From NCBI GenBank assembly GCA_002900995.3, contig CM035307.1, forward strand, positions 1,302,001-1,366,000: DNA of 64,000 nt, written 5' to 3'. The DNA is from Ganoderma boninense (lineage: Eukaryota; Basidiomycota; Agaricomycetes; Polyporales; Polyporaceae). Shown piece after piece: positions 55,162 through 64,000 of this stretch (positions are counted from its first letter, which is position 1; every line of letters starts with the position of its first letter). Both the position numbers and the translations under genes were made by a program. The notes beneath the pieces were generated by a model. It was given only the letters and a program-made list of their open reading frames with translations, had not been told where the DNA came from and searched no databases.

Positions 55162-55640
55162 AGCGGTAGATGATTAAGGAGTGCTGTGGTGCGAGAGGGA
55201 AAAGGCGTGCAATGCGATGTGGGCGGTGGTACCGGATGCCATGGTCGAGGCGGGGTATAAGACGGAGAGCGCAAGGGGAATGCGCGGGCTGGGAGTGGTC
55301 GACAGCATCGCGACATGATGACGCCCAGCTCGAGGCAGCAGTCTTCGGCATGATTCAGCATCCCTCGAGGGGTCACGCAGGGGGCAGTAACGGCCAATCG
55401 CTCGTAGGAGGTTTACATGGGTTGTTGAGTTTGGTTGACACTGTGCACATCATTTGGAATACATGTCACAGCACACAGTATTTGGAATATATGTATGGAT
55501 GACACACGTAGGGCGTGATGTAGAGATCGTCAAGTCTAAGAACTATGTCCATTATTCTTCGTGTACATGGCGTTCTTGCGCCAAAGAGAAATATCTCTGC
55601 AGACCAGACCAGATAACATCCCCCGGAAGCTACTCCATTA
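55162..55640. other. Upstream region of MET16 copy 1 up to the transposon
   Basis: About 480 bp shared with copy 2. It must contain the MET16 promoter. The transposon inserted about 480 bp upstream of the MET16 ATG. Confidence 0.6.
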
Positions 55641-55674
55641 TTACTGTTTTCAAAATGATACGGAATCGCGTTTC
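55641..55674 (+). repeat. Left terminal inverted repeat of the transposon
   Basis: Starts TTACTGTTTTCAAAATG and ends GCGTTTC; matches the reverse complement of 57021-57054 at 33 of 34 positions. Confidence 0.95.
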
Positions 55675-55796
55675 TCGTGCGCGGCTTGGGCGCTCGAGCT
55701 AATGCGCGGGCCGGGCAGTGCCATGGGCGCCTAGCTACGCTCCCAGCACGGCGCGGTGCTCGTCGAATTCTCTTGTCCCGCTCTCTGGATGTCTCG

Positions 55797-56862
55797 ATGG
55801 CTCGAAGAAAAGTTTCAGCTGATCTCAAAGCCCGCATACCTGTCCTATTTCTGGACCAGGGACGCTCCGTGGCTGAAATCTGCGAGATTCTCGGTGTTGC
55901 AAAGAGTATGGTGTACCAGACTCTAGCAAACATTCGGCAATATGGGACACCCCATAATCCCCTCGCAAGACGAGCTGGCCGACCCCGTGTCCTCTCGGGT
56001 GAACATATTCAGTTTATCCGGACTCTCCTCGACGAGAAGCCTACCCTCTATCTTGACGAGATCCAGGACTATCTTGCTCGTACTTTCCACATCACCGTCT
56101 CCCTCGCCACACTCGTCCGCACCCTCCGCCGCATCCGCTACTCATCCAAAGCTGTCATCAAAGCAGCCTCCGAGCGCGACGATATCCTGCGTGCCGCATT
56201 CATGAACCGCATAGCATTGGAGGTCCCTGATCCCTCCATGCTCATGTTTGGTGATGAAAGCGCCGTTGATCAGCGGGCAGCAGTCCGCAAACGGGGCTGG
56301 GCCCCGCTGGCTTCCCGCTGCGTCCAGCGAGCCTGCTTTGTCCGAGGACAACGTTATTCGTTGCTCCCGATCCTCACACTAGACGGCCTTATAACATTCA
56401 AAGTTTTCGAGGGCTCTGTCACTAGTGATCGCTTCGTGGAGTTCCACCGCGAGTTCGTGGTACGCTCCAGTTATGGTCAGGTTTGGATCCTTCTCGTGCT
56501 GAAACTTGCTCAGATCCCACTTACTACACCATATCCTGGCCCACGGAGCGTACTTATCCTGGACAACTGCAATATCCACCATGCAGAGGCTGTCCGAGCA
56601 CTGGTGGAAGATGAGGCTTGTGAGAAGTTCTTGTACTTGCATTCATCTGAACCGATGTTCATGGTTATGTATAGGGTGCAAGCTTATATTCCTCCCACCG
56701 TACTCCCCAGACAGAAACCCCATCGAGCTCGCCTTCGGGTACATCAAGTCTCAGCTCCGTCGAGCCAACCGCGAGCTCGTTGTCTGGGACATCAGCGAGG
56801 CATGCTACAAGATAACTCCGGAGATGGCACAAGGATGGTTCAGGTGTGCAGGATACATATAA
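55797..56862 (+). CDS. Tc1/mariner (IS630-like) DDE transposase with two introns
   Basis: ATG 55797 (MARRKVSADLKARIPVLFL) begins a helix-turn-helix region (GRSVAEICEILGVAKSMVYQTL) followed by a second DNA-binding segment (EHIQFIRTLLDEKPTLYLDEI). The DDE catalytic triad is visible: first Asp in MLMFGDESAVDQR, second in SVLILDNCNIHHAEAV, and Glu in FLPPYSPDRNPIELAFGYIK, 35 residues after the second Asp. Two introns must be removed to read this: 56460-56513 (54 nt, joining REFV to IPLTTPYPGPRS) and 56620-56674 (55 nt, joining VEDEA to WCKLIFLPPY). Both have GT..AG ends and keep phase, giving 318 residues ending WFRCAGYI. No stop or frameshift interrupts it. Confidence 0.93.
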
Positions 56863-57020
56863 GTTCTCATTGTACCCATTTTATGTAGTATGTTATCATT
56901 GGCAATGACCAAAAACTCACACATCTCAGGCCTCGAATGTTTCGTTGCGATTGAGCGCTGGTGGACGGGCACAAGCGCCCTCGGGATGCGGCCGGGCCTG
57001 GGCGGCAAGCTGCGAAACGC

Positions 57021-57054
57021 GAAACGCGATTCCGTATCATTTTGAAAACAGTTA
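57021..57054 (-). repeat. Right terminal inverted repeat of the transposon
   Basis: Reverse complement begins TAACTGTTTTCAAAATG; mirrors 55641-55674 with one mismatch. TA at 57055-57056 is the right half of the target duplication. Confidence 0.95.
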
Positions 57055-57056
57055 TA

Positions 57057-57679
57057 ACATCGTTCCAGGGGACTGGAGAAGTACTTCTGAGATGTAATCC
57101 GTGGTGTTCGTCGGGACCATAATAATATTCACGGCTTTCGAGACATTATGTTGTTCCGTTCGGAATGGGCTCGACAGCTCCATATCTATTACAGCTCCTT
57201 GAAAGTGTATGCAACGGTTGTTAAGATGTGACACCACGGTTAAACGTTGAAGAACAATGCCTGTAGGAATATGTTGCTATACCTGCAATAGAAGGCGAAG
57301 AAACAAATCAGCCCTATTAGCACAGTTGCAGCTGAGGGAGGCTTCGTAGAACGTCATTTCTGCATGCTCAGATTGCAAATTACGTCCGTCATCCAGCTAC
57401 AAGGTAGATGTTCTTGAACGGCTCCCTGACGGAACCTGTTCGAGCCCAACACCAGCTATACGGCAGATTGCTTAACTTCCTCATTGTAACCCCCATGGAC
57501 CGCAAAATACAGCAATGAATCAACAAGTAGTGCTCACCCTTTGTTTACATTTGAGTGACCGAGGGCTGGGATTCGGCGATCGTGTAGATGGATTGAGGCA
57601 GGTTCGCCAACTCCAACCCTGTGGCCTCATCGCTTCGAAGCACCCCGCTTCAAATGGACCACATCGCTCTACAAATCAT
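57057..57679. other. Intergenic part of duplicated block, copy 1
   Basis: About 620 bp between the transposon and tRNA-Tyr, matched by 59824-60448 in copy 2. No open frame of note and no further repeat is seen. Confidence 0.55.
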
Positions 57680-57780
57680 CCTTCGATAGCTCAGTTGGAA
57701 GAGCGTGAGACTGTAATTGGATACAATCCTCCCAATTCTGGGGCATCTCAAGGTCACTGGTTCGATCCCGGTTCGAAGGA
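57680..57780 (+). tRNA. tRNA-Tyr (GTA) with 28-nt intron, copy 1
   Basis: The acceptor stem CCTTCGA pairs with TCGAAGG (7 bp). The D-stem is GCTC/GAGC, the anticodon stem TGAGA/TCTCA with loop C-T-GTA-A..A, and the T-arm ACTGG-TTCGATC-CCGGT. The 28-nt intron sits directly after position 37, the standard place for nuclear tRNA introns, and removing it leaves 73 nt. Box A and box B promoter elements are the D- and T-arms themselves. Direction is opposite to MET16. Confidence 0.95.
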
Positions 57781-57932
57781 TTCATTGGAATTTCACTTTT
57801 TTAAATCCCTCTTGAGGCGCATACCGCACATACAGTAGTATCAACTCATTGAACATCAGGTCTCCAAAGTTCTTTTTTTAATGGACACATGTCTAAGAGG
57901 GATATTTTGATGCAGTCGTCCAGTCAAAGGAG

Positions 57933-58032
57933 NNNNNNNNNNNNNNNNNNNNNNNNNNNNNNNNNNNNNNNNNNNNNNNNNNNNNNNNNNNNNNNNNNNN
58001 NNNNNNNNNNNNNNNNNNNNNNNNNNNNNNNN
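57933..58032. other. Assembly gap of exactly 100 N
   Basis: A run of 100 N lies precisely between the two copies of the duplicated block. Round-number runs are commonly placeholders for gaps of unknown size, so its true length and content are not known. Confidence 0.98.
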
Positions 58033-58377
58033 GTTCACGGGGTGGTATATATAAGGGCGCCCTCATGTTGCGGAGATCCATCGGACTCAGTTGAGAGAAT
58101 GGCTGAGAGCCGGCTGAGAGACAATTTATGCTCAAGGTTCGTCGGATCGCCCGACCACAGATCCTCCCCGGCGTCTCTCTCTCGGTCGACGCTCATTGAC
58201 CGTCGGTGCCGGGTAAGGCATCATTGGATACGGCTTGGACCGGTTGGCAGACGAGCGGCAGAGCGAGCAGCGCGGGAGGAGGAAGGGAAGAAAGCATAAG
58301 ATAGCGTTAAGATACACAGACATGATACACAGCGCGAAACCTCTACAGCGAACATGCACTCAATAGCCAGGCACCCA

Positions 58378-59353
58378 TCACGCAGTAGCCTCCACTGCTG
58401 GCGCAGGGGCGGCAGCCTCAGCGGCCGCCTTCTCCTTCAGCTGTGTGTGGCATTCCAGTCAGCAAGCAGATTTACAAAGCACCACGACGGGAGCTAAGGA
58501 TGTACCTTCTTCTCCGCCTCAGCTTTCAGTTTGAAGTAGTCCACATGCAGACCGCACTCGGTCTTCTCCTGCTTGCCTGCCCATCGGCCGGCGCGCTCCC
58601 CAGTATCGCCCGCACTGCTCTTGACGGTGCTGTGCCAGTCGCCAACGCTCCGGTAGCCCTGGCCCAGGAGCTTGTTGCGCGGGACCTTGTTGCTGTCGAC
58701 ATAATACTCGACGAACGGGAACGTCCAGGCGCAGAGCGGGTTCAGTTTGACGAGGCCCGTGCTGTCGACCTCCAGAGGCTGCAAGTTGGCGCGGTCTGCG
58801 CCTTGGGATGCGCGGCGGCCGGTGATCACTGCCTTCACGCCGAGCTCCTCGTACGCCCTCCGTGCAGGCTCAACCTACGTCGGTGAAAGCTGCTTCAGTC
58901 GAACGCGTTCCGAAGCGGATGATAGACCAAAAAGCGCACCTTGACGAGGTAGTCATATGTCACCTCGTCCGTCTCCCAGAACTTCTGCCCGTACTTCGTT
59001 TCGAATGCCTCCACGGTGTCGCAGCCCTCGGGCTTGTACACGTGGACGTCGCGGCTGTACCGCTGCTTGACCTCTTCCACGAGCTCGTAGGTCTCCGGGA
59101 AGTGATAGAGCGTGTCCACAAAGATCAGCGGGGGAGGTTTTTGCGTGATCTTCGAGAGCATGTCGACGGCGACGAGCCCCGTGAGCCCGAAGGCTGTCGT
59201 CTGGAAGAGCCCCGGAACGTGCTCAACGGCCCATTCGAGAATCTGCTCGGGGGTCTGGTCGCGGAGGTAGGCGTTGATTCGGTCGACCTCCTCTGGAGAG
59301 AGGGGGAGGCTGAGCGGCTTGTCAAAGACGGGTTTTGCGGATTCAGCAGCCAT
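58378..59353 (-). CDS. MET16: PAPS reductase, copy 2
   Basis: Same three-exon structure and function as the copy at 54183-55161, with ATG 59353 and the catalytic KTECGLH retained. I see three amino-acid differences: EWAVEH instead of EWAAEH, TQKPPP instead of TQNPPP, and AAEAAA instead of ATEAAA in the tail. No stop or frameshift, so both copies read as functional. The near-identity indicates a very recent duplication or two alleles. Confidence 0.95.
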
Positions 59354-60448
59354 AGCGGTAGATGATCAAGGAGTGCTGTGGTGCGAGAGGGAAAAGGCGT
59401 GCAATCCGATGCGGGCGGTGGTGCCGGAAGTCATGGTCGAGGCGGGGTATAAGACGGAGAGCGCAAGGGGAATGCGCGGGCTGGGAGTGGTCGACAGCAT
59501 CGCGACATGATGACGCCCAGTTCGAGGCAGCAGTCTTCGGCATGATTCAGCATCCCTGGCGGGGTCACGCAGGGGGCAGTAACGGCCAATCGCTCGTAGG
59601 AGGTTTACATGGGTTGTTGAGTTTGGTTGACACTGTGCACATCATTTGGAATATATGTCACAGCGCACACTATTTGGAATATATGTCTGGATGACACACG
59701 CAGGGCGTGATGTAGAGATTGTCAGGTCTAAGAACTGTAGCCCATGTACATGGCGTTCTTGCGCCAAGGAGAAATATCTCTGCAGACCAGACCAGGTAAC
59801 ATCCCACGGAAGCTACTCCATCAACATCGTCCTAGGGGACTGGAGAAGTACTTCTGAGATGTATCCGTGGTGTACGTCGGGACCATGATAATATTCACGG
59901 CTTTCGAGACATTATGTTGTTCCGTTCAAAATGGGCTCGACAGCTCTATACCTATTACAGCTCCTTGCGGTGGTTAAGATGTGACACCACGGTTAAACGT
60001 TAAACGTTGAAGAACAATGCCTGTAGGAATATGTTGCTATACCTGCAATAGAAGGCGAAGAAACAAATCAGCCCTATTAGCACAGTTGCAGCTGAGGGAG
60101 GCTTCGTAGAACGTCAATTTCTGCATGCTCAGATTGCAAATTACGTCCGTCATCCAGCTACAAGGTAGATGTTCTTGAACGGCTCCCTGACGGAACCTGT
60201 TCGAGCCCAACACCAGCTATACGGCAGATTGCTTAACTTCCTCATTGTAACCCCCATGGGCCGCAAAATACAGCAATGAATCAACAAGTAGTGCTCACCC
60301 TTTGTTTACATTTGAGTGACCGAGGGCTGGGATTCGGCGATCGTGTAGATGGATTGAGGCAGGTTCACTGGCAGGCCAACTCCAACCTTGTGGCCTCATC
60401 GCTTCGAAGCACCCCGCTTCAAATAGACCACATCGCTCTATAAATCAT
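59354..60448. other. Intergenic part of duplicated block, copy 2, with empty transposon site
   Basis: Carries the MET16 copy 2 promoter on the left and the tRNA-Tyr 5' flank on the right. At 59818-59828 the sequence ccatcaacatc corresponds to the insertion point in copy 1. Two small insertions relative to copy 1 are visible: a repeated gttaaac near 59991-60007 and about 8 bp near 60367. Confidence 0.7.
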
Positions 60449-60549
60449 CCTTCGATAGCTCAGTTGGAAGAGCGTGAGACTGTAATTGGATACAATCCTC
60501 CCAATTCTGGGGCATCTCAAGGTCACTGGTTCGATCCCGGTTCGAAGGA
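60449..60549 (+). tRNA. tRNA-Tyr (GTA) with 28-nt intron, copy 2
   Basis: Identical over all 101 nt to the copy at 57680-57780, including the intron, while the flanking DNA differs at several places. All stems pair as described for copy 1. Confidence 0.95.
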
Positions 60550-60744
60550 TTCATAGGAATTTCACTTTTTTAAATCCCTCTTTGGGCGCATACCACACAT
60601 ACAGTAGTATCAACTCATTGAACATCAGGTCACCAAAGTTCTTTTTAATGGACACATGTCTAAGAGGGATATTTTGATGCAGTCGTCCAGTCAAAGGAGT
60701 AGTATACAAGTACGCAAAATAAGTTGCACAACAATATGAGCTCC

Positions 60745-61978
60745 TCATTTACGCATCCTCTTCTTAAACCTCTCCATGACCTAGTTGAACTGTCAGAACC
60801 ACCACGTTGAACCATACAGCGAAAACGCACAATTTCGTCTGTTGCCATCTGTGCACGATCAGAAGACCGACGATACTCATGGTCATCGGGACGGAGACCC
60901 ATTGCTTCTAGCTTAGCATCGCGCATGATATCTGCGTCTGACTTCGCCTTGAGATTCGGTCGATAAACTACATATAGTGGTGGCGCGGTGAGTGTCGCCT
61001 TTCAAGGCCTGAAGGTGCGAGAAAAGACACATACAGCGTGCCGCTGCAAGATGAGCCTCGTCGTCCCCTCGCCTCAAGCGCTCCTTGCGCAGCTCGGACA
61101 TCTGACGTTTGGCCTTCTCGGTGTCTTCAATGTTCTTGAGACGAGTGCTAGAGACGAAGTTAGCTAGCGAAACGGCGCCGAAGACGAAACAAGGTACGCA
61201 CTCCATGCCCAAGTCGACTTCGGGGATCGCGGTCAGCATGGCGAGACTGTTTGTCACGTTCCCTTCCTCCTCCTTCTTCTGCGCAGCCTTGGAGAGGCGG
61301 AACAACTCAGCGTAGGGGTCCGCCGGCCCGTCGTCCTTTTCATCCTCCTGCTGCGCACCCCGTCGGAGTTTCATGTTCTCCTCGATGTACGCCATCCTTG
61401 ATATGGCTGAGCTACAGAAGGCGACGCGAGGGGAGAGGGACGTACATGTGCTTGTCGACGTCCAGCGCATTGGTCTGTTGGGTGAAGTTGTTCGTCCGGA
61501 CAACTCTCCTCGCCTTAGCCTCCGCATCCTCAGGGTCTCTAAGCGATGTAGCTCAAGCATCGTGGAGATACAACGGATCAAAGACGACTCACTCCTCTTC
61601 TTCTTTCTCCTGCGTCGATGCGCCGGGTTTAAGTCCATATGCCTCCTCCTCGCCTTCCTTCGGTCGTTTCCGCTTCTTCTTAATGTCACCCTTGGTAAGC
61701 CTGGTTGCATCGATGCCCTCCCTGGACTTTCTGAGCTTCCGCAGCTCTATCAGGTCCGCAATGCTTTGTTAAACCCCATGTGAGTACGAACCAGGCAGCA
61801 GACCTGGACCACGTGCAAATACCTACTCTAGCTTCTCCTCCTCCTCCTCCTCTTGTCCCAGTTCCTTGGCAGCTTCGGCTGCAGAGAACTCATCCTCGCC
61901 TTGAGACGATAGCTGCCGTGAGCGAGGTGGAGGTCGAGAACGTTTCTTGAAGACGGGAGCAGCAGAGTCCGTGGACAT
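60745..61978 (-). CDS. TLS1: C9orf78/Tls1 (Hep59) family splicing-associated protein
   Basis: In fission yeast Tls1 and in humans C9orf78 associate with the spliceosome (Brr2). ATG 61978 gives MSTDSAAPVFKKRSRPPPRS, an acidic EEEEEEKLE run, then ELRKLRKSREGIDATRL, KKKRKRPKEGEEE, ARRVVRTNNFTQQTNALDVDKHM, AYIEENMKLRRG and the family signature TRLKNIEDTEKAKRQM. Close to the end are FYRPNLKAKSDADIMRDAKLEAMG, then DEI / VMERFKKRMRK with stop TGA at 60745-60747. Introns are short and in phase, the last one with donor GTGCGT. The protein is highly charged and probably mostly helical or disordered. Its stop lies only 46 bp from the end of the duplicated block. Confidence 0.85.
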
Positions 61979-62206
61979 GGCGGCAGGCGGTCAAGTCGCG
62001 TTGTTCAATTGCTTCGAACAAAACGGAACGGGTACATCACGTGCACCTTTCCCTCTCTCACAGCAGACAAAATAAAAGTCCGTGCCATTAGAGTCCAAGA
62101 CGTGAGGTTGAAATTCAAGGGGCGGCGAAGCATATGGTAGTGGTACACATGGTAAGGATACAGAGAACGCCGAAGGGAATCCAACCAAATACATCTATGG
62201 AATACT

Positions 62207-63753
62207 CTACTGGGATTCGACTGCGGGGGTGGCTGAGCCCGAGGTCGAAGGAGGGACAGAAGAGCCTGCGGGAGACGTGGACGACTCGGCGACAACTCCA
62301 GGCTGTTCCGAGGGAGGACTCTGCGCGGAGATCACTTGCACCGGTGCATGCGAGGATGTGGTCGAGGCGGAGTGAAGAGATGAGCCATCGCCGGGAGACG
62401 CAGGTCCGTGCAGGAGTAGCGACTCCGGCGGGCGAAGACCACCTCGACGTAGACGAGGAGCTATGGATTGCCTACGGTCGTCGTTGAGGTCCGTCGTACT
62501 TGATCTCCGTGACAACGCAGCAAGAGACATGGGTTCTGGAGAGGCGGAAGAGGATGTTGTCATGGAATACCACATCTGGGAAGAACTGGGGTTCGAACTG
62601 GTCGACGGCCAACCTAACTCGTCAACACCGACATTTCCCAAAGATGATGCTCCCGCCCGCCGACGCGCCATCCAAGCGCTGAGGTCGAGAGAGCCCCTTG
62701 AGCCAGTGTCAGCCGCAGCAGAAGATTCGGTAGGTCTCGAAGCGTCGATGGAACTTGACCTCCCGACAGTATCGCCAGACGATTCTCGTGGTCCGTCGTC
62801 CTGAGTGGCACTATTTCTGATGGCAGTGCGGCGGCGAGACGTGAACCCCGCAAACTCGGTGGATGAATCAATGGTTCGAGAGCGATGTGGGCGACGAACG
62901 GTTGGTTGACGAGTTAGGGAGGACGAGCCAGGACCTCCCAGTCCCAACCACCCAGTCGTCCCGAAACCAGTCGAGGGCGATCTCGGTGGGCTATGCATGA
63001 TCCAGGATCCGGTAGGCTCGGGAGGGTGTGGGGAGCCCGTGTTTCTTTCCGCAGAGCGTGAGATAGAGCTGGGGAGGTCATATGTCGAGGGAAGATATGC
63101 ATCATACAGATCCGTGTTGATCTGCGCCCCTTCAACTTGGCCGGAGCTACCCAACATGGTGCCATACTCTTCATCTCCGTCTGAATCTGATAAGATGTCG
63201 TGGAACGTGGCGCTGTAGGGACGAGGTGGAGGAAGGGGAACGCTACGGCGGGCCCTATCTCTGAGGGATCCTTGGCTGCCGCGGTAGACGTGGAGGGGTG
63301 CAGCTTGCATGCGGAGGCTTTTCGCAGTCTTTTCTGATATCAGTCGACGGTCCACGGCGTTGGGCCTTTGCTTGCGTTCAGCCAATTCCTGTGAGACGTC
63401 ACCTGGTTAAAAGATAGACGGAAGACGGAGTGGTTCGCAGCTCGCACCTTGACCAAGACGTCTATTAATGTGGTTGTGAAAGCATCACCTTCGTCCAGCT
63501 CCTCCACGAAGGATTCATAGGTGATTGAAGGCCCCTCCTTCTCAACTTTCATGCGTTTTATGGTGCCCTGCCTGTGAGGTGGTCGTCAGTCAAGCCGATG
63601 GCGGTGTAGTGGGATAAAGGACGCGGTGCTCACACCAAGTTTTTGATTTTGTTCCGAAGGACTTCATCGTGGTACTCGAGTGTCCTGAGGAATGAATTGG
63701 AGCTGAGCAGATGCTAGGGTGCGTTGCAGGGTTCGCACAAACCATTTGCCCAT
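62207..63753 (-). CDS. Unrecognised Ser-rich protein with conserved-looking N-terminus
   Basis: I do not recognise the family. ATG 63753 gives MGKW, then after an intron TLEYHDEVLRNKIKNL, then GTIKRMKVEKEGPSITYESFVEELDEGDAFTTTLIDVLVK, then ELAERKQRPNAVDRRLISEKTAKSLRMQA. This charged helical N-terminal part, encoded by four small exons, looks structured. The remaining ~350 residues, in one exon, are Ser/Pro/Thr-rich and probably disordered (RRSSSIDAS-like, SLAALSRRSSTTD and SAASTTSS-type runs), with several RRSS/RRxS sites that kinases such as PKA could use. No membrane segment or known domain. Stop at 62207. Confidence 0.6.
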
Positions 63754-64000
63754 GGCGAGGGAGTAAGCGGTGGTGGCAGCGGATGAAGGACGGAGTCCCA
63801 CGGAATTAGCGCGGGCAGCAGAATAAGACGAGCGCATGCTGCATGCTGATTGGCTGGCCCATTAATTACTAATATTTTCCCGCGATAACGGCGGATTTGG
63901 AGGATAACCGGTCCCGCCAGCCACAGCTGTTGACTCCACGCTTCTTGTCGCTGACCACCACCATCCCCGACGTCGTCGACCTTCTGCACGGGTCTTGTCT
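63754..64000. other. Upstream region at the right window edge
   Basis: About 250 bp with an AT-rich patch (ttaattactaatatttt, near 63861) upstream of the minus-strand gene. A plus-strand gene may begin beyond the edge, but nothing in the window proves it. Confidence 0.35.

Larger units (their letters stand above)
55641..57054 (+). mobile_element. Complete Tc1/mariner-type DNA transposon, 1,414 bp
   Basis: Ends are 34-bp terminal inverted repeats (55641-55674 and 57021-57054) with one mismatch at the second base. The element is flanked by TA at 55639-55640 and 57055-56, the target duplication of the IS630/Tc1/mariner superfamily. Copy 2 of the duplicated block has the empty site (ccat, CA, acatcg around 59818-59828), which defines both ends independently. 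The single gene inside reads as an intact transposase with introns, so the element could be, or recently have been, active. Confidence 0.95.
53847..57932 (+). repeat. Duplicated block, copy 1 (MET16 + tRNA-Tyr, with transposon insertion)
   Basis: From gttcacgggg at 53847 to aaaggag at 57932 this sequence aligns collinearly with 58033-60699. It is about 2.67 kb once the 1.4-kb transposon and its target duplication are removed. Differences are scattered substitutions and small indels (for example near 55548-55560, 57199-57213 and 57604). Copy 1 runs straight into the N gap. The true left boundary cannot be seen because copy 2 starts at the gap. Confidence 0.93.
58033..60699 (+). repeat. Duplicated block, copy 2 (MET16 + tRNA-Tyr, empty transposon site)
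   Basis: Aligns with 53847-57932 in the same orientation without the transposon. It starts directly after the N gap with the RNase III promoter region (TATATATAA at 58046-58054) but no RNase III gene follows, because that side is in the gap. On the right it continues into unique sequence carrying the Hep59-family gene. Confidence 0.93.

Overview
The window looks like nuclear DNA from a basidiomycete fungus, most likely an Agaricomycete. Genes are split by many spliceosomal introns of about 50-60 nt with GT..AG ends, GC content is high, gene order mixes strands, and the proteins match fungal families (Dsc2, Coa3, Yaf9, Mec1/ATR, fungal TRP-like channel). It is draft sequence: a 100-N gap lies at 57933-58032. 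All gene identities come from reading the translations by eye; no database search was run.

Layout. 1-10.6 kb: the 3'-truncated U2 snRNP gene IST3/RBMX2 (-), eIF3d (+), a Dsc2/UBAC2-like rhomboid pseudoprotease (-), and a SnoaL/NTF2-like protein (-). 10.6-18.7 kb: a gene-poor stretch in which I can support no gene. 18.7-23.1 kb: a GATA-type regulator (-) and an ING-family PHD-finger protein (-). 23.2-27.7 kb: a second gene-poor stretch. 27.7-37 kb: a TRP-like membrane protein (+), a CNH-domain protein (-) and two neighbouring genes of unknown function that share a CxxC..P..GH....CP motif (-). 37.4-53.8 kb: a dense housekeeping block with NOP14 (+), MEC1/ATR (+), YAF9 (-), cytochrome c oxidase subunit 7a (+), COA3 (+) and a catalytic RNase III with a dsRNA-binding domain (-).

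53.8-60.7 kb: a direct duplication of about 2.67 kb carrying PAPS reductase (MET16) and an intron-containing tRNA-Tyr(GTA), with the assembly gap exactly at the junction. The first copy holds a complete 1,414-bp Tc1/mariner-type transposon with TA target duplication, 34-bp terminal inverted repeats and a two-intron transposase that reads as intact. The second copy has the empty site. This may be a real tandem duplication or two haplotypes laid end to end. 60.7-64 kb: a C9orf78/Tls1 (Hep59) family splicing protein (-) and an unrecognised Ser-rich protein (-).

The genes serve core functions (splicing, translation initiation, ribosome biogenesis, the DNA-damage checkpoint, chromatin, complex IV, sulfate assimilation) and do not form one pathway. 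COX7A and COA3 are neighbours that both serve cytochrome c oxidase. Five apparent single-base frameshifts interrupt eIF3d, NOP14 and MEC1 at conserved residues; base-level assembly errors are the simplest explanation. I did not find a clear new multi-gene system. The most unusual items are the duplication with its transposon presence/absence difference, and the cysteine/histidine-motif gene pair.
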